From contig OZ004594.1 in NCBI GenBank assembly GCA_963924555.1, forward strand, positions 6,355,563 to 6,419,562: 64,000 nucleotides of DNA, written 5' to 3'. Below the pieces are notes generated by a model. It was not told the DNA's origin and made no database searches. It saw only the letters and a list, made by a program, of their open reading frames with translations. The DNA comes from Crambe crambe. Lineage: Eukaryota > Porifera > Demospongiae > Poecilosclerida > Crambeidae. Position numbers and translations under genes: made by a program. Below, in pieces: positions 55,401-64,000 of the stretch (position 1 is its first letter; each line of letters begins with the position of its first letter).

Positions 55401-58400
55401 AGAAAAAAACTGTCTTGCTGAGTTGCGGTGGGTGTGGTAAGATTATTTGGTAAAGGGTCGTTCTTGACATCTTTAGCCACGCCCCTTGAAAAAAGTGTGC
55501 AAACAAGTTAGAGTAAAAACATTTCTTCTAAATGAAAGAGTGATGTAGGCTTGAGTACATGACTATAAAAAGTACAGAAACAAGGTGCTGGCTATGTACT
55601 GACCCTACATCGCTGCATGGACTGCTCTGCTAACTGTCATAAAATTGACATAAACCCTACATTGCTGCAAGGTGTAGCCAAAAAGGATAGTATGGCAGCA
55701 ACAATGTAGGGTTTATGTCAATTTTATGACAGTTAGCAGAGCAGTCCATGCAGCGATGTAGGGTCAGTACATAGCCAGCACCTTGTTTCCGTACTTTTTA
55801 TAGTCATGTACTCAAGCCTACATCACTCTTTCATTTAGAAGAAATGTTTTTACTCTCATTATATCTAGATCTGAGGCATAGAATGTAGAGTTCACACAGT
55901 AAATATAAGTAGCAGGTAGATACTTATGTATCTCTAATCATGCAGCCTTTGTTTAGTCTGACACATGCTGGACAGGTAGCGAGATCATGTCTAGTGGAAA
56001 ATCTTTAGGATTTCAGTTTAGCTTGACTGGAGTTTGACTTGGGTCTCAATGAATGTAGTGGTACTTACGATCCCTATACCAGCCGATCATGTACTACCTA
56101 GCAACTATCAGGGATGAAGAACATGGTCGCAGATATGGAATCAAACTCTGAGATTCTAGTGGAATGTACAAGGATTAAATAAAAATAGATTCTCTTTAAG
56201 AGATGGGTCATTCTTCCTCGACATTTTAGGATTAAAGCAGACATCAATTTACATCTCACATCGACAAGATAGCTACAATGTATACATGCATGTTTCCAAT
56301 AAGACTATGAATACCACAAAATAGAGAACTGCTGCAGTATATAGGGCTTCAAACTACATATCTATACCAGTGGAACACAATGAATCTCACAAATCATAAA
56401 CAATCAGATGATATTACACATGCATGAAAAATTAATATGTAGTGGGATTTAGTGACAGGCCTGGACTACATAATCATTTTATTCGAGGTTTCTTTCTACT
56501 TCTGCCTCCTATTCTTTATAAACCATTAGGGGGGAAGACAGCATTGACATGACTGAGATCAATGATGGTACCACCTACAGCTGAAATCTTATTTCAGCTG
56601 GCTATGCATAGGGTTTGCACCTGGCTTCTAGTTGAATGATAAATCTCATTGGTGGTAGGCACAGTTGATCGACTCTTCTCAAAAAATAGACTCTGTCCTT
56701 AGATTCCATACGTAGATTTGACTTCACATGCAAGTAATTGTCGTAAGTGTACATACCTTCATTCATGAGAGATCTTGTAATTGGGAAGCCGATAGTTCTA
56801 CCATTTGAGAGCAACTTCACTGTAAAATTGCAGTTTGGAGAAGTTGGTTCCAGTGTGATGTTAACAGGTCCACTTGCAGGTAATGGTCTTGTAGTAGGCA
56901 TTGGTACGGGAGCATCACAGCTTAAACTGATTGACATCATTGCCCCTCGGAGTTCAGAATGAAAGTCACTGTTGACTGTTACCACATAACTTTCTGAGCT
57001 CACATTCTCAACCCTAATTGCATTCTTCACTGGAAAAAATAAAATGCATATTGTAACTGGAAGCTTCATATCGATAATTATATGAATATTCAAGCTTTGA
57101 TGTTGAGGTATTAATGGATATAGAAGCTTACCAAACGGGTTACTAACAACTTAATAACCCATATAACAGGCTCTAACTAGTGACTTAGCACCCTAAGTTC
57201 AATGGTAAGCAAACAAATTTGAGTAACTTTTTTCCTTACAAACAAAATGATGCTATTATAATTAGTTGAAGTTGATTTTGATGTGGGATCCTCCCGAAAT
57301 TAAAAAAAATAGGCTAGTTTTCCTTTTTCTGCTAGCTCCTTCAAGCTTGAGGGGGCAATGTTGGTAGGATCTAGACAAGCAGCTGAGTCCTGCAAGCCAG
57401 AAGGAGCAATGCAAGGACGCTTCACAGATGGCTCCTGCATGTACACAAAACGATGACAAGTTTAAAACATCTGTTCAGAAGTCATTTTTTCCAGCTTGTC
57501 AGAAGTCCTCTTGTAAGAGCAAACACCATCTGTATTTGAATGTCCCGTTCTATTTACAATAAGTTGCTCATCTATTTCTGCATCGTACAAGTGGGTAGCT
57601 AAGGATGCCCTTAGTGAATGGTTGGTCAAAGCCAGCATTCTTCGTCAAGTTACAAACAGTAAAAATCTCCATTTTATTTTCTGATCTCCAAGATAAACTG
57701 AGAGCCAAAAATTGATTTCAAAAGCTGTCACTTGGCAAAGAGATGTATCAAACGGTTTCTCATCTAACTGGAGTTTCGTGTTCCTGTCGACAGCCCACAG
57801 AGTCTAAACTTTAACTGTGCAATTAGTTTGACTTCTGGCTTTTACAGGGATACTACTCAGTATAGCAGCTTTGATGGCTTGTTCTTTTCGGAGAACCATA
57901 GTGACAACTCAAGCTCGTAGAAAAAGCAGACACATTCTTCACAGCACAGGATAAAGTGTCAACAGCTATGCACAAAGAGAATACAGAAAAAGTAGATGCG
58001 AAAGAAGACGATACAGGAAGCTCTGAAGATATGCAGGTGCCAAGGTTTTGCAAAAGGAAAACTCTACCTGTGTCATAACTTCTTCAAAATGGAGGGAAAT
58101 AGTTATTTTAGCGAGAATGATAGTCACTTGTTTGTTGCATAGATAGGTATGGATCTGCAACTTACAAACTCATAAGAATCACTCCAACAGATTCACTGGT
58201 AGCTGACTATTGTATCGCAACTCAATTGCATTATTGTGCGCATGCATGCAGAATGTAAACTTTCAAGTGTGTCTGAAAGTAGTGGTCACACATGCATGAA
58301 TGGTGTTACTACACCATAAATTTCTAGCTATAGAGACTTTCAATGGGAATTGTATAACTGGCAGCCTCATATAGATAATTAGGAATGAAATGCAAAACTA

Positions 58401-61400
58401 ATGCATGAAAAAATGAGCCTAGTAGAATATTCCATACCAGAAATGAAACACATTTCCATTGAAAGTCTATAACATTCATCTGTGACCACTAATTTCAGTG
58501 TTACACTACCCATGGAGAGGTATGCTACTATAGTTTTCTTGATATTTGTCTGTCTATCATCATCATCCACAGGAGCTCACCATGCCATCACTATGAGCCA
58601 ACCATTCCTTAAAACTTGCCTGTGATAGTACTATTGTTAGTGACCATGTTACACTGTTGTCCCCTAGGCCTGACAGAAACTTCCACTTCATAAGGGCCCT
58701 CTGCTCTCAGTGAAGTAATGTCGAATGTAAGCCTGGCTGAATTGGCACCATTAAATTCTACCATTGTATTTGGTACTTCCATTAGTGAAGCACTCACCAT
58801 TAGTGAGCCACAATTATTTAATGCACGATCATCAATAATCTATGAAGTACAAATACACAATTAAAAGCATTGAAGTGCTAACCCTCAGCGCACACTAAAG
58901 AGTGCTTAGTATGATTCTTAGAGAGAGAAAAAAGACCAGTAACAAGTAAGGGAAAAAACATTTCCGTGAAATGAAAAAAATGTAGGGATGACCATTGCTC
59001 AAAAAAGTAAGGAGACAAGGGTAGGGGATCAATCTTTGTTCCGTATATTCAGCCAACAATCCCTACATAATACGTACATTACTGCACTATAATCTGAAGC
59101 TACCTGACGTATATGTAGGCTGGATAAGATTGATCCCATTTCCATCCTTCATCCCTTGTAAGGTAACCTTGCTATAGCCTTACCTGCCACATTGTAATAA
59201 TCTCAAGTCCATTTGTATTATATGTATGTGATGAGTCTATCACTAAATTTGATATAATATCTGTAGAAAAAAGAAAGAAAAAAGGTTAACAACAGTAGCT
59301 ACCATAATTCACTAAATTTTCATGGTAAAAATAATTCGTGTAATAAATGTTCATGTTAAATTAATTTCATACAATACAGCTAGGTCTGATACTAATTACA
59401 CATTTCATTGTAAATAATTTTCATACATGTAATGTACAAGTACGAATAACAAAATGTTTGTACCAATGTTTTCTTGGTAAAAGGATTGTTTCAGATACTC
59501 TCCAACAACATAATATGTTTCACTTCCTATTTAAGAAAGAGTTACATTAGAGAGTATAGCCTCGTACCCAGGCCCGCTTTTTTTGTGGGTTAGAGAGTAG
59601 CCTCGTACCCAGGCCCGCTTTTTTGTGGGTTAGAGAGTAGCCTCGTACCCAGGCCCGCTTTTTTTGTGGGTTAGAGAGTAGCCTCGTACCCAGGCCCGCT
59701 TTTTTTGTGGGGCGGTGGGGCCTGGTATCAATTGCATGTGCTTAATTGAACACATAATGCATAAACACATAAAATACATAAAATTTTGTGCATCCAGACC
59801 AGTGGCGTATCTAGAGTTTGAGCTAGGAGGGTGCTTGCTAGGCGCGAAATTTTTTCGAACCACGCCCACTTTTGATTAACCACACCCTCTTTATTATACC
59901 CAGATGATGGCCTATTAGCTACCCTACTTTACCAGCGTACAGGATCAGAAGTGAGAAGACACTGGTGCAGACTGAATAAAGCACAGAAATTTTAGATCGA
60001 GATGTGCATTATTTAGGGTAAAAACGTGCCGGGTGCATGCGCCTCGCCGATGTGATTATTGAACTCAGACCCAATGCTGCTCTTTCTGTAAGTGTAATAT
60101 TAAACTCTTGCTAGATGATCAGCTTTAAATAATTGGATAGATAACTATAGAAGCGAGCCTACTGAAAAAGCTAGCTAGCAGCTGAGGGGGGTGCTCGAGC
60201 ACCCTGAGCACCTCGCTAGATACGCCACTGCAGACCAGATCAACATCAGTGAAATAAAGTGAGACACAACAAGAACAGCACTATATCTCTCTCAAGCCAA
60301 GCTTATGGTCAAAAACAAAAGGTAAGACATATGATACTTTGATAGGGAACGACTCTTCTCGTCTAACCAGTTGATAGCAACACAAACACATCACTTCTTT
60401 CATAAACAGCTTGCACAGAACGTTTCTGAGAGTGAAGCGAGTTGAATCTAGCGCAGAAAGAGCAAAAGCAACAGAACAATCTCTAGTTAGAGCAGCTGAC
60501 TCAGGTCTCAAAATTACAATGATGTAATATGATTTGTGTAACGGACAAAAGTATAGTGAATCCCTTTAATTCAAGGGCTGGAGCACATACACATGCAATG
60601 GATACCAGGCCCTTCACTTTTCTATTGCTCCGTGAAAAAAGTGGGCCTGGGTATGAGGCTACACTAGAGAGGAGAGAGAATAACCTATACAAAACAGTAG
60701 AGAGATTTGACTTGAATACCAAGACCATTCTTCGTTGGGCCAAGGATGAGACATACTAAGTAGAAAAAATAAAACTAAATTAAATAAGGGTCAAAAATAC
60801 CATAAAAATAAAATTTAAAAAACGTCCATATCTTCATTATACTACTCCCTATAAGCTTGATTTAGGTCTCAAAAGAGAGCTCTCTTTGAGAGCCTGACAT
60901 GACCTCAGTGGTTAAAAAAATTTACCACATGTACTTAGTAGGCCTTTGATAGCTTCTATCAGCTGCTTTGAATGAATGAGTGGATTTCAAGACGGGGGTA
61001 TGGTTTCCAAAAAAGGGGGTAGTATAATGAAGATATGGACTTTTTAAAAAATTTATTTTTATGGTGTTTTCGACCCATACCAAGTAGAAAAATTAATAGT
61101 GTAAATGTTTCTGTTCTTACATGCACTCTAGAGATTCATTCTTCCCATCTCTCAGCCATTGCTCAGCAAACGCTGATAGTTCAGTAAGGTAAGTGGAACA
61201 GAATGCCAGATGTCACATAAAATATATTGGCAACCCTATCCCAATTGACACATGCCAGGAGATAGTTCTAGAGCTTATGAATATAGCACTAAAGTTAGCT
61301 ATATAGTCAGCCATGAAAGCTTCGTGCATGGAGAATCCAACAGTAGAGAGTTGTGTGGAAAATCACCAACAACTAAGGTGGGCTTTCCAGTTGGTACTAA

Positions 61401-62687
61401 GCTATTATCTGTGCTACTTTCAGTACCTTGTTGCTCGTAACTAGCAGCTAGCTAGCTGGATAGATGAAAACCCCACCCCTTGAACAGCTTATTCATGTGA
61501 CGATTTTTACTAAATATTCTAGCTAACTGCTTGCAGTTGGCCCTGGGGGTTGGAAATAAAACACTCTAGCTAGATAATTCTCGGGGAACATGACCAACAA
61601 CAGCACAGTCCTTGATGATGGCCACAGCATGTGTGTGGGTCATGTCCATTTCCTTCTACATTTAATGGCAGGGTCTCTACACTTAATGGCAGGTCGCTTT
61701 TCCACCGTCCCGCGAAAAAAGCAGGTCTGGGTACGAAGCCAACTATTGCACATGCCTACCACGATATCAGCTGCACTTTTGTTCATAAGCACACATTGCA
61801 ATTAACAAGCACATGTTTTCTTCCTGTGAAGATACAAGCACATGTGCCTACACTGTAAACATTCTGTAAACATTGCATGCCCTGAGTGAATAGCAGAAAG
61901 GTCTGGGGACACTTAGCTAATACTTGGAATACTAAGCTGGGGACACACTTATACACGTAGAAGCAGCTAGAGCTGCTTTCTTGTTCCTATCCCTACTCCA
62001 CTCCCTTCCACTCACAGGGAGTGAAGTAGCTTAAGTAGTTTGGTAATATGGGTGCAGTTACTGAGATTAGGAGGAACTATGCCAGTAATCTTCTGCAGAA
62101 AATAAATTACTGGTTCAAATGCCATTTCCTTGGCCACACCCATTATTTAAAAGTTGTGTTCTTGTGATGGCAAAAATTAGTGAGTGATGGCAAAAATTAG
62201 TGAATGATGGCAAAAAATAGTGAGTGATGGCCAAAAAAATTAAATGCTGATTGGTGGCTGAAATAGCCTAGTGTTGTTGACCAATGTGGACAGAACTCTG
62301 AGCTAGACATTATTATTACGTACGTACGCACGAATGTTTTTTCTAGCCCTAGATAAGTAAGTATACTCCCATACAAGGGATACGTCATATACATACCTGA
62401 TGGTAATGTAGCATTATACACTAGAAGTGGAGGTGATGGGACAGAGAATGCAGATGTAGTTGATCCATTCAGAGAATACATGTTTCTTTCACAAAAGTTT
62501 TGTGGTGGACAAGTTATAGTCCTAGCATTACGATCTCCAGTACAGTTGAGTGATGCATCATTGTTGTCTGTTATGATGAATGAATCCACACACTGTCTTC
62601 CTCTCTCATCCATGCTTATATTCACACTGAGGTCTGATAGTGGACGCTCACTTGATGGGTTGCTGACGTTGAAACTCCAAGTAGCAT
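52343..62687 (-). CDS. Receptor-like transmembrane protein gene, seven exons (5' incomplete)
   Basis: Exons in transcript order: 62687-62397, 59260-59184, 58839-58620, 57029-56757, 54190-54047, 52739-52712, 52445-52343. Phases run 1-1, 1-0, 0-1, 1-1, 1-1, 1-2, 2-stop, so every junction fits. The predicted protein is a type I membrane protein: about 285 extracellular residues with many sequons, one transmembrane helix, and a short cytoplasmic tail with tyrosine motifs. The signal peptide, and probably an Ig-like exon as in the left paralogue, should lie beyond 64000. Introns hold hAT-like, foldback and Crypton-like sequences. Likely a cell-surface recognition or adhesion receptor; ligand and signalling are inference. 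Confidence 0.75.
52712..52739 (-). CDS. Receptor-like gene, 28-bp microexon
   Basis: Acceptor CCCCTTTCAG|AT and donor GAG|GTGAGT are both near consensus. The exon encodes EESKDVEL, entering phase 1 and leaving phase 2, exactly what the flanking exons need. Confidence 0.75.
52885..53635. repeat. Foldback in the receptor intron
   Basis: GTATACAATCGGTGGACTGG… and its inverse near 53575-53630, second inverted pair AAACCCACTTCAACGCCATA / TATGGTTATGGCGTTGAAGC. No coding. Confidence 0.75.
54047..54190 (-). CDS. Receptor-like gene, transmembrane exon
   Basis: 144 bp, acceptor ATGCAG|GC, donor GTGT|GTAAAG, phase 1-1. After a Ser/Pro-rich stalk (TEPSSSPPKQALPPGA) comes an uninterrupted hydrophobic helix, AGIVIVVVLIVIVIIIIT, then CWCC at the cytoplasmic face, possible palmitoylation sites. 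It lacks a start codon and so is easily missed. Confidence 0.85.
54770..55300. repeat. Hairpin terminus, ATA run and 152-bp dimer
   Basis: Begins TCAGAGAGTGCGGTATCACT. A 58-bp hairpin (TTAGTTCTCATAAAATTAGC and inverse) follows, then an AAT run, then two units sharing AGCCATAACTCCCGACTGCT. Parallels 16490-17060. Confidence 0.8.
55512..55854. repeat. Complete foldback, about 165-bp arms
   Basis: GTAAAAACATTTCTTCTAAA… and inverse; the arms carry AGGTGCTGGCTATGTACTGA and GACATAAACCCTACATTG. The spacer is only about 20 bp. Partial copy at 17110-17350. Confidence 0.88.
55860..56600. other. Intron sequence, nothing recognised
   Basis: Part of the intron between the 91-codon exon and the transmembrane exon. 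Confidence 0.45.
56757..57029 (-). CDS. Receptor-like gene, membrane-distal extracellular exon of 91 codons
   Basis: Acceptor ATTTTTTCCAG|TG, donor GAAG|GTATGT, both strong; phase 1-1. Encodes KNAIRVENVSSESYVVTVNS, LSCDAPVPMPTTRPLPASGP and SPNCNFTVKLLSNGR. Two cysteines and two or three sequons. The frame stays open for about 50 more codons into the intron; if the donor is not used, the protein would instead end at 56602 without a membrane anchor. Confidence 0.75.
57268..57660 (-). pseudogene. Crypton-like tyrosine recombinase C-terminus
   Basis: On the minus strand: TNHSLRASLATHLYDAEIDE, then QLIVNRTGHSN and VCSYKRTSDKL. The HSLRA arginine, the TGH histidine and the SYKR tyrosine are the conserved catalytic positions of the DUF3504/Crypton recombinase group. 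A frameshift precedes TNHS and a TAA interrupts after SEQMF, beyond which the same frame continues (…SVKRPCIAPSG…LKELAEKGKL). It sits inside an intron of the receptor gene, same strand. Confidence 0.7.
58620..58839 (-). CDS. Receptor-like gene, exon completing the split domain
   Basis: Acceptor CTTCATAG|ATT (phase 0, matching the preceding exon) and a GC donor (CACAG|GCAAGT), leaving phase 1. Encodes IIDDRALNNCGSLMVSASLM, then LTFDITSLRAEGPYEVEVSV and a NNST sequon. The alternation of hydrophobic residues suggests a beta-sandwich. The 5' boundary is less sure than the others because the pyrimidine tract is weak; an internal AG at 58776 would also give a usable phase-1 start. Confidence 0.65.
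58930..59145. repeat. 'GTAGGGAT' foldback, degenerate copy
   Basis: Left arm AAACATTTCCGTGAAATG, right arm shortened (ACGTATATGTAGGCTGG). Confidence 0.75.
59184..59260 (-). CDS. Receptor-like gene, 77-bp exon
   Basis: Acceptor TTTTTTCTACAG with a long pyrimidine tract; donor CAG|GTAAGG. Enters phase 1, leaves phase 0. Encodes SNLVIDSSHTYNTNGLEIIT then MWQ. Same length and phases as 1367-1443. Confidence 0.75.
59557..59712. repeat. 41-bp tandem repeat, about 3.8 copies
   Basis: TAGCCTCGTACCCAGGCCCG… repeats at 59557, 59598, 59638 and 59679. One inverted copy of the same sequence (GGGCCTGGGTATGAGGCTA) lies at 60644-60662. Confidence 0.9.
59800..60230. mobile_element. hAT-like non-autonomous element, 431 bp
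   Basis: CAGTGGCGTATCTAGAG and …CTAGATACGCCACTG termini, with CAGACC on both sides. CAGTGGCG is a common hAT terminus. Confidence 0.75.
60752..61092. repeat. Foldback with ACCAAGTAGAAAAA ends
   Basis: CATACTAAGTAGAAAAAATA at the left in the same sense as ATACCAAGTAGAAAAATTA at the right; between them, TCCATATCTTCATTATACTA and its inverse form long arms. Confidence 0.65.
61120..62390. other. Intron sequence with repeats
   Basis: A segment at 61250-61445 resembles the complement of 63355-63500. Near 62168-62235 the unit GTGATGGCAAAAATTAGTGA is tandemly repeated four times. No exon recognised. Confidence 0.5.
62397..62687 (-). CDS. Receptor-like gene (right copy), 97-codon extracellular exon
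   Basis: Acceptor TTATGCAG|AT, donor CATCAG|GTATGT, 291 bp, phase 1-1. Begins ATWSFSV and has RGRQCVDSFIIT, NCTGDRN, TCPPQNFC and SVPSPPLL. About 85-90% identical by eye to 2802-3092. Open frame continues into the intron but is not conserved. Confidence 0.85.
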
Positions 62688-62959
62688 CTGCATAATAAGA
62701 AGCAAATGATTACTAAAGCAATGCAAGCTGCTAGTAGTAATTTCTATGTCACTCATATTCTAGATACATCATGCTAGATAAATTATTCCCTTTGATATAA
62801 TAGGTAACTTTATTGTATTTTGCGTGGGTGAATCAAAGGAGTGGCACCGTGCTATATCCTTCATATAACAGCATAAAGCACCACTGATCCAGCTGTGCAC
62901 CATTGAGTTGTGTGGTTTCCAAACAGTGTGATTATTGACCAAAAAATCTAATCAAGACT

Positions 62960-63190
62960 TCAAAAAAGTTCAGCAACAATAGTCAGTAAAGTAACCCCTT
63001 ATTACCAAACTATGAGCGAACTATTCCTACTTCCCTCCCATGACAGGCCAAGATAAGATATAAAGGGAGTAAAGTAGGAATAGTTAGCTCGTAGTTTGGT
63101 AATATTGATGATGGGTAAGGGGTTACTTAACTGAAGTTCACTCTCTTGTTGCTGAACTTTTTTGAACCGCACACAGCCATCCCTACTTTT
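62960..63190. repeat. Foldback repeat (copy 2), relative of 3370-3600
   Basis: AAAAGTTCAGCAACAATAGT and its inverse near 63145-63165, inner pair ATTACCAAACTATGAGCG / CTCGTAGTTTGGTAAT. Confidence 0.75.
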
Positions 63191-64000
63191 CTTTTTTAGT
63201 TAGAACTTTGTTCAAGGGCCAACCGCATACCAAGTAGCAGTTAGGGTAAAGGTTGTCATATGAATAAGCTGTTCAAGGGGTGTGATTTCCATCTATCAAG
63301 CTCAGCTAGCTGCTAGTTCATGCTATAAAGAAAGCCAACACCAAAGCCTAGGGAAGAGCAACAAGGTACGAGCAACAAGGTACAAGTAACAAGGTACAAG
63401 CAGCTAGTTTAAGTTGCTGGTTATTTTCCACATGACTCTCTGCTGTTGGATTGTCCATGCACGAAGCTTTCATGGCTGACTAGCTAGCTTTAGTGTATTT
63501 GTAAGCTATAGAACTATCTCGCATGCATGAATTGGGAAAAGGTCGCTAATATAACGTTAGTACGTGACATCTACTTATGTATAGGGACAAAATGGCGTCC
63601 TGCTGGCCTCACTGAACTACCAGCGTTTGCTGAGCAATGGCTGAGAAAGAGAAGATATTATGTTATTTCCAGCTCTTTTATTACAGTAGTAAGTTCTGAG
63701 AAGAATGAAACTCTAGAGTGCATGTAAGAGCATTATCAAGTTTTATTATTAATTTTTCTACTTGGTATGGTAACATCATTTTTTTTATGCAATGCTTATT
63801 ATAGGCAACTGGATGCTGTGATCCTGCTATCCAAGTTAAAGTTCAGTACGAGCTGAAATGAATCTGATGGAATGACTAATGCTGATGGAGCTCGTATCTA
63901 GCTCTCTACAGTTAAGGACCTTAATTTTTAAAGGGTGTTATGCATGTATCTGATATACTTAATTAGTATTGCATCAAGGCTTGATTCATAACCAGACTAG
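63191..64000. other. Right edge, upstream region of the receptor-like gene
   Basis: A 14-bp tandem repeat (GAGCAACAAGGTAC, three copies) is at 63355-63400, a CTACTTGGTATG terminus at 63759. GATGCTGTGATCCTGCTATC at 63813 matches 3592, extending the paralogy with the left locus. No exon found. Confidence 0.5.

Larger units (their letters stand above)
59557..60662. mobile_element. Inverted-repeat element with amplified left terminus
   Basis: Termini as above; flanks CATTAGAGAG and CACTAGAGAG resemble a target duplication. Contains the nested element 59800-60230. No recognised transposase; a 76-codon minus-strand frame at 60281-60511 has no known domain. Confidence 0.6.

Noticed and set aside
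56602-56756. Continuation of the 91-codon exon to a stop at 56602
   Set aside because: A strong phase-1 donor (GAAG|GTATGT) lies at 56757 and the transmembrane exon is in matching phase. The read-through is retained only as an alternative.
57030-57093. Signal peptide MKLPVTICILFFP as the start of the 91-codon exon
   Set aside because: The hydrophobic stretch is the pyrimidine tract before a strong acceptor, and the phase-1 start fits the preceding exon. It remains possible as an alternative start.
1-64000. CRISPR array, bacterial operon or rRNA/tRNA genes
   Set aside because: No spaced identical repeats with unique spacers, no ribosome-binding pattern, and no cloverleaf with a GTTCRANNC T-arm that I could complete.

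Overview
The window looks like metazoan nuclear DNA dominated by mobile elements, most plausibly from a demosponge of the Amphimedon type. The reasons are AT-rich sequence, very short introns (56 and 62 bp in one gene), phase-1 exons of extracellular domains, NLR-like fragments, and a dense load of foldback and terminal-inverted-repeat elements. The species assignment is inference. There are no bacterial operons, CRISPR arrays, rRNA genes or convincing tRNAs.

The main host gene lies on the minus strand at 62687-52343. I reconstructed it from splice sites, and all intron phases agree. It has seven exons: an N-glycosylated cysteine-bearing extracellular exon, a domain split over two exons, another extracellular exon, a transmembrane exon, a 28-bp microexon, and a last exon with two tyrosine motifs (YDDV, and NVAY overlapping YGYL). 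Its true first exon is outside the window. A paralogue occupies the left edge on the same strand: an Ig-like exon at 6171-5812, a 97-codon exon at 3092-2802 and a 77-bp exon at 1443-1367. It continues beyond position 1.

Between the two paralogues is a graveyard of elements. At 12761-16299 an inverted-repeat element is split by a 3.0-kb non-LTR retrotransposon (RT plus C-terminal endonuclease-like region, minus strand). The retrotransposon has 14-bp target duplications, and an empty-site copy is at 27486-28050. At 20-29 kb are a TA-flanked element, a palindromic TTAA-flanked element with mirrored 63-64-codon ORFs, a broken DEDDh-exonuclease gene with a serine-rich repeat region (25789-27243), and a second copy of an 886-889-bp element. 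At 32-36 kb are Mutator-like elements with 9-bp duplications, two of which relate to RecQ-helicase-like fragments. A decayed DIRS-type retrotransposon lies at about 38.55-41.05 kb.

At 41.4-43.5 kb are NLR fragments on the minus strand. The leucine-rich repeats lie upstream of the NACHT-proximal part, and that part is fused in frame to half of an Ig-like receptor exon. At 44-52 kb are more repeats, including a segmental copy of the 32-34 kb region. At 52-64 kb is the receptor gene, whose introns hold a Crypton-like tyrosine-recombinase fragment, hAT-like elements and foldbacks.

Most short open frames in the window are chance frames within repeats and are not annotated. Copy numbers and family names rest on reading the sequence by eye; no database was searched.
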